DNA of 8,600 nt from Sedimentisphaerales bacterium. Its GTDB lineage: Bacteria; Planctomycetota; Phycisphaerae; Sedimentisphaerales; SG8-4. The notes beneath the pieces were generated by a model. That model was given only the letters and a program-made list of their open reading frames with translations. It was not told where the DNA came from and did not search any database. How positions within the stretch are numbered: position 1 is the first letter of the stretch; the number at the start of each line of letters is the position of its first letter. The position numbers were made by a program, and so were the translations under genes. Location of the stretch: NCBI GenBank assembly GCA_016932895.1, contig JAFGCA010000016.1:1-8600 (forward strand), in the 5' to 3' direction. Shown piece by piece: positions 1 through 6,528 of this stretch.

Positions 1-1319
1 TTGACCATCTCCTGATCGTCGCGGTTCATGAAGTCGATCTTGACGCCGGCCACGCCCCATTTCTCGTAGAGCGGAAAAGCCTCGTCCATCTGCTTGTTGG
101 CGTGGGCCCAGTGCAGCCAGACGAAGAGGCGAACGCCCTTCTGACCGGCGTATTGGACAAGCGTCGGAATGTCGATGCCCGGGATCGGGGTGGTGATATC
201 GCTGGTCGGGTGCGGCGCGCCGCCGATTTCGGCGTCGAAAGGCGGGCCATACCATTGCCAATCCACAAGCTGGTACTGCCAGCCCATCTCCGCGGCGAAG
301 TCGATGAAGTACTTCATCGTTTCGTTGTTGGGTCCAAGCTTGAAACTCACGTCCGGGGCGTAGCCGCCGGACCACCACCAGTCCCAGGCGCACTTGCCCG
401 GCTTGATCCACGACGTGTCGGCCAGAGCGCAGGGCTCGCTCAGATTGTCGATGATGTTCGATTCAATCAGCTTGCCAGGCTCGGGAGCGATCATGAGCAC
501 GCGCCAGGGACTATAGCGCGGCGTCTGTGATACCACGCGGACTTTGGGATCGGCCGGATACGGGGCCAGGCGCGTGCAGACCGTATTGGCAACGCCGGAC
601 AACCCGGTGACATACATGCCGGCCCAATCGGTGAGGTTCGCCTCGGCGACTGCCACCCAGGCGTTGTCGCCGGCCTTGACGAGCAGAGGCAGGCCGTAGA
701 CGCTGCCGGGCGCGATGTTGGACAGGCGCTTCTGGAAGAACTCCGTCTCCTGCGGCGACTCGAAACGTTCGTAGTTGGCTGCCCATACGGTGTGATCGCC
801 GGCGAACCGGAACCAGGACCGCTCCGCTATCAGACGGAATTGCTTGAGCTGGGCCTGGTCAAGCAGAAAATAGCGAAAGGCCACACCATCGTCGTACGCG
901 CGCCACACGATATCGAACGTCCGCTGCGGCTCGGCCACAGTCGCGAGCGTCACACGCAACTCGTTGTAGTGGTCGCGGACGGTCTTGGACTTGCCACAGA
1001 CCCGCTGCCACGTAGTGTCCGCCGCCTGCCGATCCGTCGTGACGACGGTCAAGTCTGCCGACAACTCCGGGACACCTTCGATCTCGAACCCCAGCGGCGA
1101 ATCCAGGACCAGGGCCTGATCGCCGTACGTGACGCTGTAATACGGACGCGCCCCCTTCGGATAAGCGCCCGACAACTGGGCGACGCGGAAAGCGACCTTG
1201 ATCTTCCCGTCGGGAGAGGTCAATTCGACCGCCTCCTGGGCGCGGGTCCCGCCGGCAAGTATGCTCCCCAGAAGGATGGCGATAACGGACTGACTCCTGA
1301 TGCATGTGACGTTTCGCAT
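1..1319 (-). CDS. Glycoside hydrolase family 97 protein, secreted (3' end beyond window)
   Basis: This is the N-terminal 439 residues of a GH97 exo-alpha-glycosidase; the frame is open to the left edge, so the C-terminal part is missing. GH97 enzymes (usually about 640-740 residues) remove terminal alpha-glucose or alpha-galactose from oligosaccharides in the periplasm or outside the cell. Seen: a signal peptide (about residues 1-27, hydrophobic SVIAILLGSILAGG, likely cleavage after TRA); a beta-sandwich N-terminal domain (about 30-285) with the family-typical WAANYERF near residue 179; then the start of the (beta/alpha)8 barrel with WDWWWSGG (312-319), DWQWYG (353-358) and KIDFMNRDDQ (427-436). 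The Asp at 429 aligns by motif with the nucleophile of the retaining GH97 alpha-galactosidases (Asp415 in BtGal97b), whereas the inverting SusB-type alpha-glucosidases lack it. That favours a retaining, perhaps alpha-galactosidase, activity; substrate is inference. The ATG at 1319 is chosen for its signal peptide and AAGGAG seven bases upstream. Confidence 0.93.
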   Translation of the reverse strand, partial: MRNVTCIRSQSVIAILLGSILAGGTRAQEAVELTSPDGKIKVAFRVAQLSGAYPKGARPYYSVTYGDQALVLDSPLGFEIEGVPELSADLTVVTTDRQAADTTWQRVCGKSKTVRDHYNELRVTLATVAEPQRTFDIVWRAYDDGVAFRYFLLDQAQLKQFRLIAERSWFRFAGDHTVWAANYERFESPQETEFFQKRLSNIAPGSVYGLPLLVKAGDNAWVAVAEANLTDWAGMYVTGLSGVANTVCTRLAPYPADPKVRVVSQTPRYSPWRVLMIAPEPGKLIESNIIDNLSEPCALADTSWIKPGKCAWDWWWSGGYAPDVSFKLGPNNETMKYFIDFAAEMGWQYQLVDWQWYGPPFDAEIGGAPHPTSDITTPIPGIDIPTLVQYAGQKGVRLFVWLHWAHANKQMDEAFPLYEKWGVAGVKIDFMNRDDQEMV

Positions 1320-1326
1320 AGTAGCA

Positions 1327-1332
1327 CTCCTT
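1327..1332 (-). promoter_or_regulatory. Ribosome binding site of the GH97 gene
   Basis: AAGGAG read on the minus strand, with a 7-base spacer before the ATG at 1319. It is a near-consensus Shine-Dalgarno site and fixes the start codon of the GH97 gene. Confidence 0.8.
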
Positions 1333-1358
1333 ATACCTTCTATTAGTCTCCCAGCAGG

Positions 1359-1367
1359 ACTATAGCA
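1359..1367 (-). promoter_or_regulatory. Extended -10 promoter for the GH97 gene
   Basis: On the minus strand this reads TGCTATAGT: an extended -10 (TGn) followed by TATAGT, five of six matches to TATAAT. A -35 element is weak (TTGTTG, 16 bases upstream), as is usual for extended -10 promoters. Transcription would begin near 1352, giving a leader of about 33 bases. This is a motif match only; planctomycete promoters are poorly characterised. Confidence 0.45.
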
Positions 1368-1524
1368 CATCTGGCCACCACAACAACCTGCAGCACCAAA
1401 TGAGCCGAAAATCGGCGGACTTCGATCTCGGGCAGATTGAGACGCAAAACACCGGAAGGCGCTCCTTGGCGGACTGTAACAGACGGCCTGGAGAGGGTTT
1501 GCAGGAAGGGTGAGAACTTCGTCC

Positions 1525-1551
1525 CTGCCGCCCGCGTAGTAATGGCGGCAG
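1525..1551. repeat. Perfect 8-bp inverted repeat, possible operator or hairpin
   Basis: CTGCCGCC at 1525-1532 is mirrored by GGCGGCAG at 1544-1551, separated by 11 bases. A second palindrome, CCGTACGG, follows at 1553-1560. No T-run flanks it on either strand, so it is not a standard intrinsic terminator. It lies about 55-85 bases upstream of the zinc-ribbon start, where a regulator site or leader hairpin could sit; the function is unknown. Confidence 0.4.
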
Positions 1552-1609
1552 ACCGTACGGCCTCAAGAAGCCTCTAAAGAGACCTCGACAAAGAACCGAT
1601 GAACATGAT

Positions 1610-2017
1610 ATGGTAACACAATTGGCTACCTACGAGCATACGGAACCTTCGACACACGGGCCCGATCAGGTGACGACGGAAGGCGGGACCTGTCTGAAGA
1701 AGTGTCCGTTCTGCGCCGAGTCGATCCAACTGGAGGCGGTCAAATGCCGCTATTGCGGGGAGTTCCTCGATGGATCGGGCCGCACCGGCCGAAAACCCCG
1801 GCCGAAGAAATGGTACTTCGGCACGTCGAGTGTCGTCATTGCCCTGCTGTGCCTCGGACCAATTGCCTTGCCGCTTGTCTGGCTGAATCCTCGCTACAAG
1901 CCCGCCACTCGGGCGATCATCACAGTCATCGTCCTCGTCGCTACGGTCTTGTGCCTATACCTGATGAACGTGATGTATCAACAGTTGCTCGACCAACTCC
2001 GCGCTCTGGGCATATAG
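1610..2017 (+). CDS. Zinc-ribbon membrane protein with two transmembrane helices
   Basis: A 135-residue protein. A double-CxxC zinc ribbon (CPFC at 32-35 and CRYC at 46-49, in the context KKCPFCAESIQ...VKCRYCGEFL) would bind one zinc ion. A basic linker (RTGRKPRPKK, 58-67) follows, then two hydrophobic helices at about 73-92 and 102-122. Such zinc_ribbon_2-type proteins are common in planctomycetes and other bacteria; their role is unknown. The ribbon most likely faces the cytoplasm, given the positive linker before the first helix. The start is uncertain: the ATG at 1610 has no clear Shine-Dalgarno site, and relatives usually begin almost directly at 'MKKCPFC'. The in-frame GTG at 1670 is an alternative that would remove 20 residues. 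The gene stands alone and ends 63 bases before the convergent beta-helix gene. No specific function is assigned. Confidence 0.8.
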   Translation: MVTQLATYEHTEPSTHGPDQVTTEGGTCLKKCPFCAESIQLEAVKCRYCGEFLDGSGRTGRKPRPKKWYFGTSSVVIALLCLGPIALPLVWLNPRYKPATRAIITVIVLVATVLCLYLMNVMYQQLLDQLRALGI

Positions 2018-2033
2018 AGACCACCTCCGCATC

Positions 2034-2063
2034 CCCTGCGTGAATCGCTATTCGTACGCAGGG
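2034..2063. terminator. Strong hairpin between convergent genes, probable bidirectional terminator
   Basis: CCCTGCGT (2034-2041) pairs perfectly with ACGCAGGG (2056-2063). The stem extends inward with GAAT (2042-2045) against ATTC (2050-2053) around a four-base loop CGCT, leaving a two-base bulge (2054-2055). It starts 17 bases after the zinc-ribbon stop codon and lies 18 bases beyond the stop of the minus-strand beta-helix gene, so it can serve both. There is no T-run on either side, so termination may be Rho-assisted or the hairpin may mainly protect the 3' ends. Confidence 0.55.
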
Positions 2064-2080
2064 CGCATGATGACTCGCCC

Positions 2081-5000
2081 CTACCTCGGTGCCAGGCTCG
2101 CTTCGACCGTACCTCCGTAGAGACCCATGTTGAGTCGGTTGTTAACGGCTCGCTCGCTGAACGGATCGCCTGCGTTACAGGGCAATTCCTCGCCCAGCGC
2201 CGCGGCCGGGTCGGCGGCATCGATGCACGGGCTGGTTTCGTCATCCCAGCTCCACTGTCCCGATAGCGCGTCCCATGACCAACCCTGGCTCTTGAGGTGA
2301 TAGTCTCCCGGCGCTCTGAAGAGTGGGTCGGCGTCGATATTGCCCACGCCCGCGGCGCCGCCTTCAATATCGCTGTAGCTGACGGTCAGTTGGAGCTTGC
2401 CCTCGACGTCCGCACTGACGCCGTTATTGAAATAGACGATGGAATTGGCAATGATCGGGCGCGTGCCGGAAACGCCCATTCCCAGGTTATCGGCGATCGT
2501 GCAGTTCTCGACAGTGGGATTGCTGCCGAAAATCCCTTCGGCACGATTGCCGGCGATCAGGCAATTCCTCAGCGTCGGGTAGTTGTGGCGGATATTGCGG
2601 CTTCCGGTCATGGCCCACATCTCCACGCCGATGCCGTTGTTCGTGATGTCGCACAGGCTGATCGTCGGCTGGCTCGCGCCCCAGAGCTTGATCCCCGCGT
2701 CGCGGTTGCCTGTGACATCACACAGACGGATGGTCGGCGACGACTGGTTGCAGGAGATGCCGAAGCTGCCGCCGGTAATGGTGAAACCGGTAAAGAGGCA
2801 GTCCTCCGTCTCCCCGTCGGCGAACATCACGAGTTGGCCTTCGCCGGTAAGGACCGTCGCGGCTCGCACCGCCGGATCGGTCGGATCGGTGGAGGTGAGC
2901 GTCACGTTCCTGCCGCTGAAGCGCAGCTTCTCGCGGTATGCCCCTTCGGGCAGCACGATCACATCACCGTCGGTGGCCCCGAAAAGCGCGTGCTGGATGT
3001 AATCGTAGGTTTGCCCGGTCGTGGCATTCTGGATTGGACCGCTCATCGAGCCGTAACCGAACTCCACGCGGGCGCCGGAGACCTGATAGCTGCCGTTCCG
3101 CCAGGCGATGCTCGCACCGTCAATCCTGGGAGCGGCTCCATAGCTGAAACCCGGAAGCGGGTACGCAACAGGACCGTATTGTGGCGAATAGCAATATGTC
3201 CGGATGTACCCCGAGTAGTCATCCCCATCGCAGAAGGCAATCAACGCACCGTCAATGTCGGGACGCAGTTGCCATCCGCGGGCAACGTAAACCTCGAACT
3301 CCCGAATGTGGTCGGGGTCTGAAATATCGGCGCCGTAGATGTCGCCGATGTCGTTGCGCTCGTCGGTCCACACGACCACGTGGCCCGAGACGGCAGGATC
3401 GTACTGACGCTCCGGGGCCGTGCAGATGGGGAAGACCTTGATGTTGTCCAAATCGGAAATGTCAGCGCCGTAGATGTCGCCGTCGCCTTCCCAGACCACA
3501 ATGTCACCCGAGACATCGACGAAATCCTCGTCAGCATAGTAGTAATTGTCGGACGGATAAGGGTAGCCGTGTCCGGCCTGCTCGGCGATCGTGAAGTACG
3601 TCGGATTCGAGAGGTCAGAAATGTCCGCCACGCAGATATCGTAAGGCGACTCGCTATAGAGCAGCATGTCTCCCGTGTCGACATCGTAGTGCCTCAGATA
3701 TGCAATCTTGTTGCCGGAGATGGCGGGGTAGCCATAGGATTCGTTCGAACGGGCATTCAGGAGACGCCGCACCTTGCCCTTGGCCAAGTCCGCCAGACAA
3801 AGGCTCGTGCACATCTCGTAGTAGTAGTCGTTCGCCCCACTGGCCCAGACCACGACGCCGCCGTCGATCTTGGGTTTGGTGTCGGTAGGTCCGGCGTCGA
3901 ACTTCGACGTCTCGCCTGTCTTCGAGTCTGTGCAGTAGATGTCCCACGTCCCGGTACCGGAATAGTCCATCCCGGCGCAGGCAATCATCGTCCCGGAGAC
4001 CGCGGCATAAAAACAGTCCATCATGGGCTCGTCCGTGACGTCAAACACCTCGGCGTCGGTGGTAAACGGGGCTGCTTCGATTCTCACGACGTCGGGCTCG
4101 CTGTCGACAAAACCGTCGTTGACGACCAATCGGAACTGATAGATGCCGGGCTCCTGACACACGAAGTATGGGCTGGCCGAGTTCGGATCGCTCAGGCTCA
4201 CAGTCGGCCCATCGATCTGAGTCCACACATACGCCAGTTCGTCCGGCGGATCGGCGTCATGCGAGCCCGAGGCGTCGAGGCCAACACCACCCGGGGCTTC
4301 CCACAGCTTGTCCAGCCCCGCATCGGCCACGGGACGTTCATTTCCCACCACGACCAGGACTTCGTCCGGCCCGCTGGTATACTGATCGTCTCCCACAACC
4401 AGTTGAAACTTGTACCAGCCCTCGCCAGGCGGAGTGAAAACAGGCTGGGCTGCCGTCGGATCATCCAGGTCTACAGCGGCACCTTCGCTCTGGGCCCATT
4501 GAAACGTCTTGGCGCCGGCCGGGTCGGAGAAGTAGCTGGTGGTCCCGTCCAAGGCAATCGGCTCGGGCGTCAGCACGTGCTGGTCGGCGCCGGCTTGCGC
4601 CAGCGGCCTGACATAGCCAACACGTTCATCGGCGCCGATGTCGACACGCACCGCAAACACACGCGGGTCTCCGTCAATGTCCGTCTCCCCCGACTGGGGC
4701 GCGAAATCGGGGTCGCCCGCGCTGACACAAGGGGAGCCGGCATCCAGATGATAGCGCTGGTTCCACGCGGTCAGAAGGAGCGGGTCTTCAGAGATGTTGC
4801 CGTGTTGATTCGTCCAGTCGGCCTTCCCGTCGTACACGTAATCATAGGTGCGCGGGTCTTCCATGACGTAGTTGCTGGGGAGATTGTCCCAGACATTGTT
4901 GTAGCGAATCGCGTCCTCGGTCGCCTCGTACCAGTAGATACCACCGCCGCTCTTGGCGTTGCAGATGATGTTGTTGACGACGACAAGACTCGTGGGGTCG

Positions 5001-5782
5001 TAGCTAAACTCAGCGTAGAGGTTGCCCCCGATGCCATAGTCCGGATCGAGCCCGGCGTCATTGCCGACGATCGTGTTGTTGGCCAGACGCCCGCCGTAGA
5101 TGGACACGCCGCCGCCGTAGACGGCCGAGTTGTCGTAAACGATATTGTTGGCCACGTGGCTGTAGCCACAGTAGATCCCGCCGCCTCGATAGGCCGTGTT
5201 GCGGTAGATGAGATTGTTCGTGATCGTCGCCGAGCCTGAACAGTAGATCCCGCCGCCGTATGTGTAGACATAGTTGTACGTGGTATAGTAGGACCCGCCA
5301 CCAAGATCGACCCGAACCTCTTCCCGCGAATACGCGCCCAGGTTGTTCGCAATCACGTTGTGCGTAATTGTCGGCGAGCCGTAGGTGCAGTAGATTCCCG
5401 CCCCGTAGAAGTACTTGTAGTTTGAGCCTGAATTCTGGAGCGTGCCGACACCGCCGGTGAGGGTGAAGCCGGTCAGGACCGCGCGCGACGTCTCACCGTT
5501 CTGGAAGGTCACGACACTGCCCTGCCCCTCGGCGTTCAGAATGGTATAGCCGACGATCCTCGAATCGTTCGGGTCCTCACTGGTAACCACGATGTTCTTG
5601 CCGTTGAAGTCGATCCTCTCGAAATACAGACCGGGCGAGACGAGCACCGTGTCTCCGTGACTGCTGGCATCGATGGCCTCCTGGATCGACGGGTATTCAC
5701 CCGGCACCTTCAGCACAGCAGCACTCAACGAGGCAGATGCAAAGGCAGCGAGAACAACACTGGCGACAAGCACGTTCTTCAT
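2081..5782 (-). CDS. Secreted multidomain protein: beta-helix, two PKD domains, seven-motif beta-propeller, beta-helix
   Basis: A 1233-residue exported protein. The signal peptide is about residues 1-21 (VLVASVVLAAFASASLSA). Residues 22-385 form a right-handed parallel beta-helix that opens with a DUF1565/pectate-lyase-like entry (YPSIQEAID...GDTVLVSPG) and has many 'NN.I..N' turns and GGGIY repeats. Residues about 391-480 and 481-572 are two PKD/K319L-like domains (RPVADAGLD; LDASGSHDADPPDEL; FRLVVNDGF). Residues about 573-910 carry seven '(V/I)(S/D)G..(I/V)..' blade motifs and repeated DIYGADISD, typical of TolB-like propellers. Residues 911-1233 form a second beta-helix, ending NMGLYGGTVEASLAP. 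No catalytic residues, dockerin, sorting signal or membrane anchor were identified. The likely role is extracellular polysaccharide or surface binding, but substrate and activity are unknown. ATG at 5782 has AAAGGG six bases upstream. The architecture is typical of planctomycete secreted giant proteins. Confidence 0.92.
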   Translation of the reverse strand: MKNVLVASVVLAAFASASLSAAVLKVPGEYPSIQEAIDASSHGDTVLVSPGLYFERIDFNGKNIVVTSEDPNDSRIVGYTILNAEGQGSVVTFQNGETSRAVLTGFTLTGGVGTLQNSGSNYKYFYGAGIYCTYGSPTITHNVIANNLGAYSREEVRVDLGGGSYYTTYNYVYTYGGGIYCSGSATITNNLIYRNTAYRGGGIYCGYSHVANNIVYDNSAVYGGGVSIYGGRLANNTIVGNDAGLDPDYGIGGNLYAEFSYDPTSLVVVNNIICNAKSGGGIYWYEATEDAIRYNNVWDNLPSNYVMEDPRTYDYVYDGKADWTNQHGNISEDPLLLTAWNQRYHLDAGSPCVSAGDPDFAPQSGETDIDGDPRVFAVRVDIGADERVGYVRPLAQAGADQHVLTPEPIALDGTTSYFSDPAGAKTFQWAQSEGAAVDLDDPTAAQPVFTPPGEGWYKFQLVVGDDQYTSGPDEVLVVVGNERPVADAGLDKLWEAPGGVGLDASGSHDADPPDELAYVWTQIDGPTVSLSDPNSASPYFVCQEPGIYQFRLVVNDGFVDSEPDVVRIEAAPFTTDAEVFDVTDEPMMDCFYAAVSGTMIACAGMDYSGTGTWDIYCTDSKTGETSKFDAGPTDTKPKIDGGVVVWASGANDYYYEMCTSLCLADLAKGKVRRLLNARSNESYGYPAISGNKIAYLRHYDVDTGDMLLYSESPYDICVADISDLSNPTYFTIAEQAGHGYPYPSDNYYYADEDFVDVSGDIVVWEGDGDIYGADISDLDNIKVFPICTAPERQYDPAVSGHVVVWTDERNDIGDIYGADISDPDHIREFEVYVARGWQLRPDIDGALIAFCDGDDYSGYIRTYCYSPQYGPVAYPLPGFSYGAAPRIDGASIAWRNGSYQVSGARVEFGYGSMSGPIQNATTGQTYDYIQHALFGATDGDVIVLPEGAYREKLRFSGRNVTLTSTDPTDPAVRAATVLTGEGQLVMFADGETEDCLFTGFTITGGSFGISCNQSSPTIRLCDVTGNRDAGIKLWGASQPTISLCDITNNGIGVEMWAMTGSRNIRHNYPTLRNCLIAGNRAEGIFGSNPTVENCTIADNLGMGVSGTRPIIANSIVYFNNGVSADVEGKLQLTVSYSDIEGGAAGVGNIDADPLFRAPGDYHLKSQGWSWDALSGQWSWDDETSPCIDAADPAAALGEELPCNAGDPFSERAVNNRLNMGLYGGTVEASLAPR

Positions 5783-5788
5783 GGATTA

Positions 5789-5794
5789 CCCTTT
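5789..5794 (-). promoter_or_regulatory. Ribosome binding site of the beta-helix gene
   Basis: AAAGGG on the minus strand, six bases before the ATG at 5782. It supports that start together with the signal peptide that follows directly. Confidence 0.6.
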
Positions 5795-5865
5795 CCCTCA
5801 CTGGCCGGCACAAGATGGTGCCAACCCTGTGAAATAGCCAATCTCCGGACGCTTTTCACCCTTCA

Positions 5866-5894
5866 TTTATACAGAAAAACACGCGTCAATGCAA
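5866..5894 (-). promoter_or_regulatory. Candidate sigma70-type promoter of the beta-helix gene
   Basis: On the minus strand, TATAAA (5871-5866) matches five of six bases of the -10 consensus and lies exactly 17 bases downstream of TTGCAT (5894-5889), a weak -35 with the first three bases conserved. Transcription would start near 5859, leaving a leader of about 76 bases before the ATG at 5782. It sits in the most AT-rich stretch of an otherwise GC-rich gap. Confidence 0.45.
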
Positions 5895-6375
5895 TACTCG
5901 GCTGGAATATCGCTCCCGGCCTATGCCGGGCCCGATCTCGTCCGGTTGGGAGGACAATGTGCGGCTGGCGGCGAAGGTGCCGTTGGCGATTGTGGGTTTG
6001 GTGTCGCCTGCCAGTGTCATACCGACGCCGAGATTCCGTATGATGTGGCCTTGGGAAACTGTTGCGGGAGAGCCGGAGCAAGTGGGCGCTCCGCCTCGCA
6101 CCGGCTATCGTGGGGCCGGTGGACGCACAGTCTGCACCTTCGCCGCCGCAAAACACCGCCGCGTGCTGATATTTGCCTGTGACGGTCACAACCTCGATCA
6201 ATGAGCCTCCAAGTCCCATCGAACCAGGGACCGGATTCCTGTCCGTGAGATCGCTGTTGACCGAACCCACCTCGAGCTCTTCCCACTAAGGTTATCGACA
6301 CGCGACATACCCCCGCAGTCGCCGACCCATGCCTGTGCCAAACCCGTGGCAGCAATGCTAACGATGGAGCCCGAG
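5886..6375 (-). pseudogene. Possible decayed secreted repeat-protein gene (propeller-like, then beta-helix-like)
   Basis: Three protein-like pieces occur in order on the minus strand but in different frames. From about 6375 to 6279 the reading is propeller-like (AWVGDCGGMSRVDNLSG). From 6282 to about 6110 a different frame continues it naturally (ELEVGSVNSDLTDRNPVP, then VTVTGKYQHAAVFCGGEG). Together these resemble LVIVD-type repeats ('AYVADG.GGL.VIDV' and 'VAVSGNYAYVA'), with a one-base shift near 6280-6284. From 6053 to about 5922 a third frame gives GHIIRNLGVGMTLAG and DTKPTIANGTFAAS, like the 'PTI.N.TF..N' turns of a parallel beta-helix. There is no start codon with a ribosome site and no single open frame. 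The reading is by eye, the resemblance is loose, and the segment could instead be non-coding. Confidence 0.3.
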
Positions 6376-6442
6376 ATGGCGTCGCCTTTCTGCCTATTAC
6401 GACGCAGACGAAGTGCTTTTGTTACAACCTTTTTCTCGTTTT

Positions 6443-6465
6443 CCGGCCGGAGCCCTTGCGGCCGG
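6443..6465. repeat. GC-rich inverted repeat upstream of the kinase gene
   Basis: CCGGCCG (6443-6449) and CGGCCGG (6459-6465) are perfect complements around a nine-base loop. The repeat ends 63 bases before the kinase ATG. T-rich sequence lies before it on the plus strand and not after it, so it does not look like a terminator in either direction. It could be a leader hairpin or regulator site of the kinase gene, or chance in GC-rich DNA. Confidence 0.35.
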
Positions 6466-6528
6466 CCGCGTCTGCGAACCCCCGAGGACTGGCGGATTCC
6501 TGTTGAAAAAGGCCCGGCAGTGAGGATA

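Larger units (their letters stand above)
1320..1609. other. Intergenic region between divergent genes
   Basis: About 290 bases separate the divergent GH97 and zinc-ribbon genes. It holds the GH97 promoter and ribosome binding site at its left end and an inverted repeat with an adjoining palindrome at 1525-1560. Short open frames on both strands (for example 1360-1566 minus) have no recognisable composition or start signals. I see no convincing promoter for the zinc-ribbon gene. Confidence 0.6.
5783..6528. other. 746-base gap without an intact gene
   Basis: This gap separates the divergent beta-helix and kinase genes. Its left end holds the beta-helix promoter and ribosome binding site. Its middle (about 5886-6375) carries a probable minus-strand gene remnant. 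Its right end has a GC-rich hairpin (6443-6465) and the start region of the kinase. Several overlapping open frames of 70-170 codons exist on both strands, but none has a good start signal with recognisable protein features over its full length. No convincing promoter for the kinase gene was found. Confidence 0.6.

Noticed and set aside
792..1346. A 184-codon open frame on the plus strand
   Set aside because: Antisense to the GH97 N-terminal domain and running over its promoter; no family features.
2297..3322. A 341-codon open frame on the plus strand
   Set aside because: Same situation: antisense to the C-terminal beta-helix, with low-information composition and no recognisable family.
3380..5239. 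A 619-codon open frame on the plus strand
   Set aside because: It lies fully antisense to the beta-helix gene, is rich in Val, Arg, Asp and Ala as expected from the complement of GC-biased codons, and shows no domain or ribosome site.
5923..6204. A 93-codon plus-strand open frame in the large gap
   Set aside because: No ribosome site and no recognisable protein; the opposite strand holds more protein-like text. It shares the frame of the kinase but ends at a TGA (6202-6204) long before it.
6443..6465. The GC hairpin as an intrinsic terminator
   Set aside because: The T-rich tract lies on the wrong side for plus-strand termination and reads as A on the minus strand, so it was kept only as an inverted repeat.
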